DNA of 64,000 nt, taken from the NCBI GenBank assembly GCA_964573775.1, contig CAZNKU010000003.1, positions 1 to 64,000 of the forward strand, given 5' to 3'. Below are positions 52,161 to 61,582 of this stretch, in pieces (position 1 is the first letter of the stretch; each line of letters starts with the position of its first letter). Below the pieces are notes generated by a model, which did no database searches, was not told the DNA's origin, and saw only the letters and a list, made by a program, of their open reading frames with translations. The stretch comes from CAZNKU01 sp964573775. GTDB taxonomy: Bacteria; Bacillota; Clostridia; Monoglobales; Firm-18. Made by a program: the position numbers and the translations under genes.

Positions 52161-53108
52161 CTACAAGTTAATACTTTTAATAACTTCTTTAAGCTTATCT
52201 GCACTTGCACGAAGCTTTGCAATTTCATCATCTGTAAGTGGAAGGATAACCTTACCGCTTGCACCTTTGTCATCGATAACAGCAAGTGTGCTTATACATA
52301 CATCATCAATGCCGTATTCACCGTTGTGCATTGTAGAAACAGGAAGTGCTGTCTGCATATCGCCGAAAATACATGAACAGATGTGACATACACAGGTTGC
52401 TACTGCATAGAAAGTAGCACCCTTTCTTTCAATAATAACACCACCGGACTTTCTTACAAATTCAATCATTTCGTCATAGTCAAATGATGAAGGTTGTTCG
52501 TCTCTGTACTTAACGGAATCCCAGTACTTTTCAAAAGGTACATTTGAAATTGTACTTACTGACCACGGAACAAACGATGTGTCACCGTGTTCACCCAATA
52601 CAAGTGCGTGTACGTTCTGTGGGTTAATTGAATAATTGTCTGCAATTTTTGCACGAAGTCTTGCAGTATCCAAAAGTGTACCTGAACCGATAATCTGATT
52701 TCCAGGCAAACCTGAGAACTTAGCAAAAGCATAAGTCATTACGTCAACAGGATTACTTACTATAATATATATAGCATTTGGAGCATACTTAACAATTTTT
52801 TCAGTAATACTCTTCATAGTATTTACGTTAGTCTGTGCAAGCTCCAATCTTGATTGACCGGGCTTTCTTGCAATACCTGATGTGATAATTACGATATCAG
52901 AATCCTTAGCATCAGGATAGTCACCTGCATATATGTTTACAGGACTGCAATAAGGAGTACCCTGAGCAATATCCATTGCTTCCCCCTTTGCTTTTTCCAC
53001 ATTAATATCTATCAGACAAATTTCTGAAGACAAACCTTTTGTTACCATTGTGTAGGCGATAGTAGAGCCAACGCTACCTGCACCTATAATCGTCACCTTA
53101 TGACTCAT
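52161..53108 (-). CDS. ldh: L-lactate dehydrogenase
   Basis: About 315 aa. NAD motif GAGSVGSTIAYTMV near residue 10; the coenzyme-specificity Asp in ICLIDIN; substrate loop with Arg in ARKPGQSRLEL; catalytic His in LGEHGDTSFVPWS. The Gln of GQSR marks lactate rather than malate dehydrogenase. Start ATG 53108 behind GGGAGG. Located directly upstream of hdrB; may supply or consume NADH linked to the Hdr-Flx complex. Confidence 0.93.
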   Translation of the reverse strand: MSHKVTIIGAGSVGSTIAYTMVTKGLSSEICLIDINVEKAKGEAMDIAQGTPYCSPVNIYAGDYPDAKDSDIVIITSGIARKPGQSRLELAQTNVNTMKSITEKIVKYAPNAIYIIVSNPVDVMTYAFAKFSGLPGNQIIGSGTLLDTARLRAKIADNYSINPQNVHALVLGEHGDTSFVPWSVSTISNVPFEKYWDSVKYRDEQPSSFDYDEMIEFVRKSGGVIIERKGATFYAVATCVCHICSCIFGDMQTALPVSTMHNGEYGIDDVCISTLAVIDDKGASGKVILPLTDDEIAKLRASADKLKEVIKSINL

Positions 53109-54205
53109 TTTCAAATCCTCCCTATAATTCAGTCAAAAGCAAATGATTGTCAATTTTTTAACAAAGACATACAAGCCAATAAGGGTGAAATACCCACCCT
53201 TTTCAAAAAAAATACAATATATTTATAACTTTTTACTATTATTTGTTCCCGAAAACCTCCGAGGATACATTACTACGAATTATAACACACATTCTGACAA
53301 AATTCAATACCTTTTTGTTAAATTTTTATCAGGTTTTTTATATCTATTACATATTATTAAATATGGAACAAAAATTCCATGGTTTTGTGGCAATTTTACA
53401 CATAGAGTTAATATTTGTGTATTTCAAAAAAGCTTTCTTTGTTACTAAAGATAATGCATTGATTAACATTACAAAGGTAACGCGATGTGGAGTGTAATCT
53501 GAAGGACAGTAATTGTAAGTTACTATCCTTTTTGGGTACTTAAAGATATAATAATGTCTCCGACGGGGCACTTTTTTTGAAAAAAGTACCAAAAAAACTT
53601 CAAGTCGGTTCTGTCGGTAAGAAAATGTAGTTGCTCAGCTCGTAATTGAGCCGTCGGGAATATTCGCGACCTTTCGCTCAGAGTCCCTAAAACCGCCCGC
53701 CAGCAGCGGAAAATGATACGGGCGGTTTTTCGCCTCAATCAACATCGCTTTCGCATACATTTTCTAAACCTCCGCCACAGACTTGTTTTTTCGTAGGAAA
53801 GTATGTGGCACTGAATAAAGATAGTTTTAAAATTAAAATGTGGCACATACTTTCCCATAAGTCAACACGCCGTAGAGAGAGGGATTGCAAATCGTTTCGA
53901 AGTTTTGAAAAAATTGGCGTAAAATTGCACATATCATTTCCCTCTGCTGATGTGCAATTTTAGGGGCTCGCGCAATGGGTTTGCGTATAGCCCCGTGCGA
54001 CAATTTTAAGAAACTGACGAATTACGAGTTGCTGACCGAACGTCCCGGCGCCGATTTTTGCTTACTTATTGCGGATGAGTCCAAATCTTTGATTTGGCTA
54101 ACGAATCCCATACAAAGGATGTCCAAGAAAACGAGCAGAGCGAAGTTTGATTGGAAACAGCCCCTGCTGTCGGCGCAAAAGTAAGTCCCCCGCGGACAGC
54201 GGAAA
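53109..54205. repeat. non-coding region with mosaic repeat, order X-Z-Y
   Basis: No gene. After the ldh leader comes a terminator-like hairpin (53501-53533, AAGGACAGTAA...TTACTATCCTT), then a palindrome-rich repeat with blocks X (53868-53949), Z (53997-54066) and Y (54072-54162). Compare 7534-7831, where the order is X-Y-Z. The ends carry AGTAAGTCCCxCGCGGAxAGCG in both copies. Confidence 0.75.
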
Positions 54206-54211
54206 AACTTG

Positions 54212-54240
54212 TTGCATTTTTAAATTTTGTATGGTACAAT
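54212..54240 (+). promoter_or_regulatory. promoter of a candidate small RNA
   Basis: TTGCAT (54212-54217), 17-bp spacer, TACAAT (54235-54240). Expected start near 54247, exactly at the base of the hairpin that follows. Confidence 0.65.
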
Positions 54241-54246
54241 TAGTTT

Positions 54247-54403
54247 GCGACACAACTTAATAGAGTTACCAACATAGGGTGTTTTTTTGTTTTGGCAAAA
54301 ATGCACGCTCTCTTTTACACGCTTATGTTGGTGTCTAAAAGTTGTGTCGCAGCAAACGAGCTGTGCATTTTTCGGTGTACGGCTTATGTCGTGCACCTTT
54401 TTT
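54247..54403 (+). ncRNA. candidate small structured RNA with own terminator
   Basis: The predicted transcript opens with GCGACACAACTT (54247-54258), which pairs perfectly with 54339-54350. Inside it, TAGA/TCTA and ACCAACATA (54268-54276) / TATGTTGGT (54324-54332) continue the stem around small internal loops, giving a rod of about 104 nt. A terminator follows: GGTGTACG / CGTGCACC (54374-54397) with six T. No ribosome site or credible frame. The rod shape recalls 6S RNA but it is shorter than usual and I see no match to a known class. Confidence 0.55.
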
Positions 54404-54408
54404 ATCTT

Positions 54409-54577
54409 ATAGGAAATTACTACACATGTGGTGTATGTAATTTCCTATATTACACAAAAGTGCACCTTAATCCCCTCAAGATTGAGGGTTGATGCTTGCC
54501 GGTGGCAAGCGCCTATCAACGACCGTAGCGGACAGCGTAGACCAGGGGAGTTGATGTGTTTTTCAAAACACTTTTTT
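54409..54577 (+). ncRNA. second structured element ending in a terminator
   Basis: Hairpin ATAGGAAATTAC / GTAATTTCCTAT (54409-54448), then CCCTCA-agat-TGAGGG (54473-54488), then GTTGAT-GCTTGCC...GGCAAGC...ATCAAC (54489-54520), then a terminator GTGTTTT-tc-AAAACAC with six T (54556-54577). CCCCT (54472-54476) could also pair with AGGGG (54544-54548). No promoter found, so it may be the 3' part of a longer RNA or a repeat. Confidence 0.35.
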
Positions 54578-54617
54578 ATTTATAAAACGTAAGCTTTATC
54601 ATTGCGACTTGAAAAAG

Positions 54618-54649
54618 AAATCCGCAGAAATTTATTACTCTGCGGATTT
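54618..54649 (-). terminator. terminator of the THUMP methyltransferase gene
   Basis: Stem AAATCCGCAGA / TCTGCGGATTT with CTTTTTC on the minus strand, right after the stop codon. Confidence 0.8.
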
Positions 54650-54654
54650 CAACC

Positions 54655-55791
54655 TTATCTGTATTCATTTTTAAAATACTGGTATATATTACATTTAAGC
54701 ATACCGTTATATAATTTTCGTTTTTTATCAGCCTTTTTGCCATAATACTTTTCAAAATTTTCATAGGATGTAAGTATATATTTTTTAGCATTCGGAAACT
54801 GCGAAAATTTAACGCCCATATCGTGATAAAGCCTCTGCACCGTCTTTTCCTCCATAAGTCTTTCACCATATGGAGGATTGCAGATTATAACACCCTTATC
54901 CTCAAAAGGTACGGCATCTTTCATATCGCACACTTTAAAGTCAATGTAGTCAAGCACACCTGCCGCTTTGGCATTGAGCTTAGCGGTTTCAATACAGTTT
55001 GAGGAAATGTCCGATGCAAATATAACGGGCTTTACATCCTTAATTATATTATCCTGTGCCTCTTCCCTTGCAGATTTCCACAGTGATTTATCAATCTGCC
55101 CCTTCCAGTTTTCCGCCACAAAGCTACGTTTCATACCCGGTGCAATGTTAAGGGCATACATAGCCGCCTCAATTGGAAGTGTGCCGCTACCGCAGAATGG
55201 GTCCATAAAAGGTCTGTCACCCTGCCAACGGCTAATGTCTATCATTGCGTAGGCAAGAGTTTCTCTCATAGGTGCAACAACACCTTTTTGACGGTATCCC
55301 CGCTTATACAGATTTTCACCTGTTGTGTCTATATATATTGTAACTATGTCCTTCATTATGGCAAACTGTATGGGGTATAAAGGCCCTGTTTCCTCAAACC
55401 ACTCTATACCGTACTTTTCGGAAAGACGGCTTACAACAGCCTTTTTGATTATAGACTGACAATCGGGCACACTGTGGAGTGCAGATTTTAACGAATGCCC
55501 TTTTACGGGAAATGCACAGTCCTTGCCTATATACGCCTCCCACTCTATTGCCTTTACATTTTCAAAAAGCATTTCAAAGGTAGTTGCCTTGAACTCCGCC
55601 ATCTTAATCATTACACGTTCTGCACATCGTAAATTTATGTTGGCAAGACAAACTGCCTCTGCATCACCTTCAAAGGTTACTCTGCCGTCTACAACTTCGG
55701 TTGTTTCGTAGCCTAAATTTCTAACCTCATTTGCCACTATGGATTCCGTACCCAAAAGGGTAGGTATACAAAGCTGAAGTCTTTTATTCAT
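54655..55791 (-). CDS. THUMP-domain class I RNA methyltransferase (RlmL N-terminal/YpsC-like)
   Basis: 378 aa. Ferredoxin-like and THUMP region at 1-160, then a Rossmann methyltransferase: FMDPFCGSGTLPIEAAM near 190 (SAM site) and VIICNPPYGERL near 300, the NPPY catalytic motif of guanine-N2 methyltransferases. Probably modifies 23S rRNA. Two bp after uvrA. Confidence 0.93.
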   Translation of the reverse strand: MNKRLQLCIPTLLGTESIVANEVRNLGYETTEVVDGRVTFEGDAEAVCLANINLRCAERVMIKMAEFKATTFEMLFENVKAIEWEAYIGKDCAFPVKGHSLKSALHSVPDCQSIIKKAVVSRLSEKYGIEWFEETGPLYPIQFAIMKDIVTIYIDTTGENLYKRGYRQKGVVAPMRETLAYAMIDISRWQGDRPFMDPFCGSGTLPIEAAMYALNIAPGMKRSFVAENWKGQIDKSLWKSAREEAQDNIIKDVKPVIFASDISSNCIETAKLNAKAAGVLDYIDFKVCDMKDAVPFEDKGVIICNPPYGERLMEEKTVQRLYHDMGVKFSQFPNAKKYILTSYENFEKYYGKKADKKRKLYNGMLKCNIYQYFKNEYR

Positions 55792-55793
55792 AA

Positions 55794-58628
55794 TTATTTC
55801 CTTTCCAGATACTTCTTTAAATACATACCTGTGTATGACTTTTTGTTCTTAGCAACCTCTTCAGGAGTACCGCAGGCAACAATTTCGCCACCCTTGTTAC
55901 CCCCCTCAGGGCCTATGTCTATAATATGGTCAGCAACCTTTATAACGTCAAGGTTATGTTCTATAACCACCACAGTATTACCTGCATCCACCAGCTTTTG
56001 CAACACTTCGATAAGTCTGTGTACATCTGCTGTGTGAAGACCTGTTGTAGGCTCGTCAAGAATATAGATAGTCTTGCCCGTACTGCGTCTGCAAAGCTCT
56101 GTTGCCAATTTAACACGCTGTGCCTCACCACCTGAAAGGGTAGTTGACGGCTGACCTATTTTTACATAGCCAAGACCTACATCAAACAAAGTCTTTAACT
56201 TTCTGTGAATTTTCGGATGGTTTTCAAAAAAGCTTACACCCTCCTCTACAGTCATATCAAGTACTTCGTGAATATTTTTACCCTTAAACTTTACTTCTAA
56301 AGTTTCACGGTTGTAGCGCTTACCTTTACATACCTCACAAGGTACATAAATATCAGGCAAAAAGTGCATCTCTATTTTTATAATACCATCACCTGTGCAG
56401 GCTTCGCAACGTCCGCCCTTTACGTTAAAGCTGAAACGCCCTGCCTTGTAGCCACGCATTTTTGCCTCATTTGTTGTTGCAAACAATTCTCTTATATCAG
56501 CGAACAGCCCTGTATATGTTGCAGGGTTTGAACGTGGTGTTCTTCCTATTGGTGACTGGTCAATATCTATTATGCTGTCAAGGTGTTCAATACCCTCAAA
56601 ACGGTCAAACTTACCTGGTTTCTTTTTGCTGTGGTTAAGCTTGTTTGAAAGGTGCTTGAACACAACTTCGTTGATAAGTGAAGATTTGCCCGAGCCTGAA
56701 ACACCCGTTACCGCAATGAATTTACCTAACGGAAATTCAACATCCACATTTTTAAGGTTATTCTGTGCCGCACCGTAAACCTTAAGCACATTACCGTTGC
56801 CCTCACGTCTTACGGCAGGTACGGGTATCTGCTTTTTACCGCTAAGGTAAAGACCTGTCTGTGAATCCTCACACTTTTTAATATCGTCTATTGTACCCTG
56901 TGCAACCACATGCCCGCCGTGTATACCTGCACCGGGACCTATGTCTATAATGTGGTCTGCGGCGTACATTGTATCCTCGTCGTGTTCAACAACTATAAGA
57001 GTATTTCCAAGGTCACGTAGCTTTTTAAGTGTTTCTATAAGCTTGTCATTATCACGTTGATGAAGGCCAATACTTGGCTCGTCAAGGATATAAAGTACAC
57101 CCATAAGTGATGAGCCAATCTGCGTTGCAAGGCGTATACGCTGAGCCTCACCGCCTGATAACGTGCCTGATGAACGTGCAAGTGTAAGATAGTCAAGACC
57201 TACATTTTTAAGGAATGTCAGACGCTCTGTAATTTCCTTTAAAATCTGTTTGCCTATAACCATATCCCTTTCACTAAGCTTAAGATTTTTAAAAAATTCA
57301 AGTTCTTCGTCTACCGAAAGATGTGTAAGTGAATCAATATTCATATCTGCAACGGTTACTGCAAGTGATTCCTTTTTAAGTCTTGCACCGTTACATTCCT
57401 CACACACAGTGTCGGTCATATACTTTTCAAGCTCTGCCTTTATCATATCGGACTGTGTTTCGGCATGTCTGCGGCGGATATTGTTTGCAACACCCTCAAA
57501 ACGTGCGATGAAAGACCCACTGCCGTATTTTCTTTCGTATGAAAAACGTACTTTTTCCATACCTGTGCCATAGAAAATTTTGTTTATATGCATTTCGGAA
57601 AGCTGTGACATAGGTGTATCAAGGCTAAAGCCGTAATGGTCGGCAAGACCTTTTAAGTGCATGCCTGCCATATTATCCTCCGAAAACTTCCAACCGCTTG
57701 CAGAAATTGCACCCTCGTTTATGGACTTGTCCCAATCATCAACCAATAAATTAATATCCACCTTTAACTGATGCCCCAAGCCCGTACAAGCAGGGCAGGC
57801 ACCAAATGGGTTGTTAAATGAAAAGCTGCGTGGCTGTAGCTCGTCAATACTTATTTCACAGTCAGGGCAAGAACAGTTCTGATTAAAGATAATTTCCTTA
57901 TTTTCCGTAAGGTTTTCTATTATAACCATACCGTTGCCGTGTTTAAGTGCAGTTTCCAGCGAATCTGTAAGACGCTTTTTAATATCTTCTTTTACGATAA
58001 GTCTGTCTATAACAATTTCAATACTGTGCTTTTTATTTTTTTCAAGCTTTATTTCTTCGGAAAGCTCGTACATTGTACCATCTACACGCACACGTACAAA
58101 ACCGCTTTTCTTTGCACTTTCAAAAAGCTTTACATATTCACCCTTTTTGCCTCGAATTACAGGTGCTAGAATATTCATCTTTGTTCTTTCGGGCAGTGCA
58201 AGTATTTTATCAACTATACTGTCTATTGTCTGGTGTTCAATTACCTTGCCACAGTTTGGACAATGAGGCACACCTACACGAGCATACAAAAGACGCAGAT
58301 AGTCATAAATTTCCGTAACAGTACCAACAGTAGAACGTGGATTTTTACTTGTAGTCTTCTGGTCAATTGAAATTGCAGGTGATAAGCCGTCAATGCTGTC
58401 TACATCAGGCTTGTCCATCTGACCTAAAAACTGTCTTGCATATGCGGAAAGAGATTCCACATAACGTCTTTGCCCCTCTGCATACATTGTGTCAAATGCA
58501 AGGGAAGACTTACCCGAACCGCTAAGACCTGTTATAACAACAAGCTTGTCACGTGGTATTGTAACATCTATATTTTTTAAATTGTGCTCTCTTGCACCCT
58601 TAATTACTATACTGTTATTTATTGCCAC
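55794..58628 (-). CDS. uvrA: excinuclease ABC subunit A
   Basis: 944 aa, full length. Two ABC ATPase units: Walker A GLSGSGKSSLAF near 35 and GVSGSGKSSLI near 640; LSGGEAQRI / LSGGEAQRVKLATEL; zinc fingers CPNCGKVI, CSCPDC and CEACTGDG...CEVCKG. DNA damage recognition in nucleotide excision repair. GTG start 58628 behind GGAGG, overlapping uvrB by 14 bp. Confidence 0.97.
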   Translation of the reverse strand: MAINNSIVIKGAREHNLKNIDVTIPRDKLVVITGLSGSGKSSLAFDTMYAEGQRRYVESLSAYARQFLGQMDKPDVDSIDGLSPAISIDQKTTSKNPRSTVGTVTEIYDYLRLLYARVGVPHCPNCGKVIEHQTIDSIVDKILALPERTKMNILAPVIRGKKGEYVKLFESAKKSGFVRVRVDGTMYELSEEIKLEKNKKHSIEIVIDRLIVKEDIKKRLTDSLETALKHGNGMVIIENLTENKEIIFNQNCSCPDCEISIDELQPRSFSFNNPFGACPACTGLGHQLKVDINLLVDDWDKSINEGAISASGWKFSEDNMAGMHLKGLADHYGFSLDTPMSQLSEMHINKIFYGTGMEKVRFSYERKYGSGSFIARFEGVANNIRRRHAETQSDMIKAELEKYMTDTVCEECNGARLKKESLAVTVADMNIDSLTHLSVDEELEFFKNLKLSERDMVIGKQILKEITERLTFLKNVGLDYLTLARSSGTLSGGEAQRIRLATQIGSSLMGVLYILDEPSIGLHQRDNDKLIETLKKLRDLGNTLIVVEHDEDTMYAADHIIDIGPGAGIHGGHVVAQGTIDDIKKCEDSQTGLYLSGKKQIPVPAVRREGNGNVLKVYGAAQNNLKNVDVEFPLGKFIAVTGVSGSGKSSLINEVVFKHLSNKLNHSKKKPGKFDRFEGIEHLDSIIDIDQSPIGRTPRSNPATYTGLFADIRELFATTNEAKMRGYKAGRFSFNVKGGRCEACTGDGIIKIEMHFLPDIYVPCEVCKGKRYNRETLEVKFKGKNIHEVLDMTVEEGVSFFENHPKIHRKLKTLFDVGLGYVKIGQPSTTLSGGEAQRVKLATELCRRSTGKTIYILDEPTTGLHTADVHRLIEVLQKLVDAGNTVVVIEHNLDVIKVADHIIDIGPEGGNKGGEIVACGTPEEVAKNKKSYTGMYLKKYLERK

Positions 58629-60579
58629 TTAATTTTGCCTCCAATTCGCTTATTCTGTCACGAAGCTGTGCCGCAAGCTCAAATTTAAGCTCATAAGCCG
58701 CCGCCTGCATCTGACCTTTAAGCCTTTCTATTTCCTTTGCAATATCCTCTGTTGCAATATATTCTTCAATACTTTCTGTTTCAACCGCTTTTGTAATTTC
58801 GATATTTTCATGTATCTTTTTAATAATGGTCTGTGGTACAATACCGTTTTCTTCATTATACCTCTGCTGTTTTTCACGTCTGCGGTTTGTTTCGTCAATG
58901 GCACGTCGCATACTGCCCGTTACCGTATCCGCATACATTATAACACGTCCGTTTGCATTACGTGCCGCACGGCCGATAGTCTGTATAAGTGATGTTTCGG
59001 AACGTAAAAAGCCTTCCTTGTCCGCATCAAGTATTGCCACCAATGAAACCTCGGGAATATCCAGACCCTCACGCAAAAGGTTAATACCTACAAGCACATC
59101 AAATTCATTGGACCGAAGTGCATTTATTATCTCCGTTCTCTCAAGTGTATCAATGTCGGAATGCAAGTATCTGACCCTTACACCCATATTTTCAAAATAT
59201 GTTGTTAAATCCTCCGCCATTTTCTTTGTAAGTGTGGTTACAAGCACCTTTTCACCCTTAGCAGTTGTGGCATTAATTTCACTGTACAAATCGTCCACCT
59301 GACCGCTTACGGGGCGTATATCCACCATAGGGTCTAAAAGTCCCGTTGGACGTATAACCTGCTCTGCTATCTGTGTGGAAAGTCCTTTTTCATAATCACC
59401 GGGTGTAGCACTTACAAAAACTGCCTGATTTATTCTCTGTTCAAATTCCTCAAAGTTAAGAGGTCTGTTGTCATAAGCCGATGGCAGACGGAATCCGTTT
59501 TCCACCAGTGAAGTCTTACGTGCTCTGTCACCGTTGTACATACCCCTTACCTGTGGCAAAGTAACGTGTGATTCATCCACCACAAGCAAAAAGTCGTCAG
59601 GAAAATAGTCCATAAGTGTATATGGAGCTGAGCCAGGTGCTCTTCCGCTTATTACCCTTGAATAGTTTTCAATACCCTGACAAAAGCCAATTTCTTCAAG
59701 CATTTCTATATCGTAGCTTGTACGCTGTTTAATTCGTTGTGCTTCAAGCAATTTATTTTCCGCCTTGAAGTTTGCTTCGCACTCTTCCATTTCACGTCGA
59801 ATTTCTTCAATCGCCCTTTTCATTTTACTGTCTGTTGTAACGTAGTGGGAATTAGGATAAATTGCCGCATGGCTCATAACACCAATTACTTCACCTGTAA
59901 GCACATTTATTTCCGTAATGCGTTCAATTTCATCACCGAAAAATTCTACACGTATTGCATTGTCAGACTGTGATGCAGGAAAAATTTCCAACACGTCACC
60001 ACGTACACGGAACTTGCCTCGTACAAAGTTTATGTCATTTCTTTCGTACTGTATTTCAATAAGCTTTTCTATAACCTCGTCACGGTCCTTTATCATACCG
60101 GGGCGCAGTGAAACCACCAAGTCCGTATAATCCTCAGGGTCACCAAGACCGTAAATACAGCTTACACTGGCAACTATTATAACATCACGGCGTTCAAAAA
60201 GCGCCATAGTTGCGGAATGGCGTAATTTATCTATTTCGTCATTAATTGCCGCATCTTTTTCTATAAAAGTATCAGTAGATGCAATATATGCCTCGGGCTG
60301 ATAGTAGTCATAATATGAAACAAAAAACTCCACACAGTTATTGGGGAAAAATTCTTTAAATTCACCGTAAAGCTGTGCAGCAAGAGTTTTATTATGTGCA
60401 AGTATAAGTGTTGGCTTTTGCACCTTTTCAATGAGGTTTGCAACTGTAAAAGTCTTGCCCGAACCTGTTACACCCAAAAGAGTCTGGTATCTTTCGCCAC
60501 GGTTTACACCATCTGCAAGCATATCAATAGCCTCAGGCTGGTCACCCATTGGTTTGTAGTCCGAATGAATCTTAAACAT
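58615..60579 (-). CDS. uvrB: excinuclease ABC subunit B
   Basis: About 654 aa. Walker A LLGVTGSGKTFTVAN near 40, beta-hairpin FVSYYDYYQPEAYI near 95, DESHVTLPQ, helicase motif VI QTIGRAARNANG and the C-terminal UVR domain (QMQAAAYELKFELAAQLRDRI). Start at ATG 60579 behind AAGAGGTG; the longer frame reads into the leader. First gene of uvrBA. Confidence 0.97.
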   Translation of the reverse strand: MFKIHSDYKPMGDQPEAIDMLADGVNRGERYQTLLGVTGSGKTFTVANLIEKVQKPTLILAHNKTLAAQLYGEFKEFFPNNCVEFFVSYYDYYQPEAYIASTDTFIEKDAAINDEIDKLRHSATMALFERRDVIIVASVSCIYGLGDPEDYTDLVVSLRPGMIKDRDEVIEKLIEIQYERNDINFVRGKFRVRGDVLEIFPASQSDNAIRVEFFGDEIERITEINVLTGEVIGVMSHAAIYPNSHYVTTDSKMKRAIEEIRREMEECEANFKAENKLLEAQRIKQRTSYDIEMLEEIGFCQGIENYSRVISGRAPGSAPYTLMDYFPDDFLLVVDESHVTLPQVRGMYNGDRARKTSLVENGFRLPSAYDNRPLNFEEFEQRINQAVFVSATPGDYEKGLSTQIAEQVIRPTGLLDPMVDIRPVSGQVDDLYSEINATTAKGEKVLVTTLTKKMAEDLTTYFENMGVRVRYLHSDIDTLERTEIINALRSNEFDVLVGINLLREGLDIPEVSLVAILDADKEGFLRSETSLIQTIGRAARNANGRVIMYADTVTGSMRRAIDETNRRREKQQRYNEENGIVPQTIIKKIHENIEITKAVETESIEEYIATEDIAKEIERLKGQMQAAAYELKFELAAQLRDRISELEAKLSGNK

Positions 60580-60625
60580 ATTGCACCTCTTTTCATTTAA
60601 AAATATATAGACAAAATATCGTATT

Positions 60626-60677
60626 TGTGTTAAAATACACATATAATTATTATACTTTTTTTGAATATAAATGTCAA
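60626..60677 (-). promoter_or_regulatory. uvrBA promoter with inverted repeat at the start site
   Basis: Minus strand TTGACA (60677-60672), 17-bp spacer, TATAAT (60654-60649). The inverted repeat TGTGT-taaaat-ACACA (60626-60641) covers the expected start. No GAAC-N4-GTTC LexA box was seen. Confidence 0.75.
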
Positions 60678-60814
60678 CAAATTAATACCTCTTTACATAA
60701 TATGTAATGGTATATGAAAATGCAGAATTTAAATCAAAAGCAAGCATAGCTTGCTATCCATAATTCTTCATTCTGCATTCTTAATTCTTCATTAACATAT
60801 ACGGAGGTATGCTG

Positions 60815-61558
60815 ATGCACATAGTATGGATTACAGCTTTAGGAGTAGGCGGTGCAACCATTGCAGGTTCACTGTTGGGTTTTATATTTAAAAACATTTC
60901 AAAAAATTTCAGTAATGTTATTTTATCCTTTGCGGCAGGAGTTATGCTTTCAGCATCGGTTATAGGTCTGGTATTGCCATCTTTACAATATGGTGGCACA
61001 TTTGCACTTCCTGTTACCGTTGCAGGTATTTTTACAGGTGCTCTTTGTGTAAATATGCTTGACAAATTGGTGCCAAAACTCAATAAGCTTGCAGGCGTAG
61101 ACGATAAAAATTCAGCGCAGCTTAACAGTGTTTTGCTTTTTGTGCTTGCAATAGCAATTCACAATTTACCTGAAGGCATTGCGGCAGGTGTAGGCTTTGG
61201 TACAGGCAACATAAAAGATGCTCTTACGGTGGCAGGCGGTATAGCATTACAAAATTTACCCGAAGGTATGATTATTATAGCACCTATGCTTTCCGCAGGA
61301 ATATCCGCAAAAAAAACTTTACTCTGTGCTGTGGGAACAGGTGTTATTGAAATAATCGGTACATTAATCGGCTATTACGCTGTAACACTTTCAGGCGTGA
61401 TATTGCCCTTTGCCCTTGCACTTGCAGGTGGCACAATGCTTTACGTAATAAGTGACGAAATTATACCTGCAACCCACACGGACGGTTGCGAACGAAGTGC
61501 AACCTTTGCTCTTTTCTTAGGCTTTTGCGTAATGCTTGCTACAAGTTATTATATTTAA
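60815..61558 (+). CDS. ZIP-family divalent metal transporter
   Basis: About 247 aa, eight spans. The two ZIP metal motifs are AIAIHNLPEGIAAGVGFG and IALQNLPEGMIIIAP. Imports Zn, Fe or similar metals. Start ATG 60815, seven bases past GGAGG; ATG 60809 is too close. It precedes rubrerythrin by 24 bp, so iron may be the cargo (inference). Confidence 0.92.
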   Translation: MHIVWITALGVGGATIAGSLLGFIFKNISKNFSNVILSFAAGVMLSASVIGLVLPSLQYGGTFALPVTVAGIFTGALCVNMLDKLVPKLNKLAGVDDKNSAQLNSVLLFVLAIAIHNLPEGIAAGVGFGTGNIKDALTVAGGIALQNLPEGMIIIAPMLSAGISAKKTLLCAVGTGVIEIIGTLIGYYAVTLSGVILPFALALAGGTMLYVISDEIIPATHTDGCERSATFALFLGFCVMLATSYYI

Positions 61559-61582
61559 TTAACATAAAAGGAGGACAACAAA

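Noticed and set aside
54247..54403. Assignment as 6S RNA
   Set aside because: The rod is only about 104 nt and the terminator hairpin stands apart; not enough support to name it 6S.
54292..54492. 66-aa + strand frame over the candidate small RNA
   Set aside because: No ribosome site, and the frame runs through stems and a terminator; RNA structure explains the sequence better.
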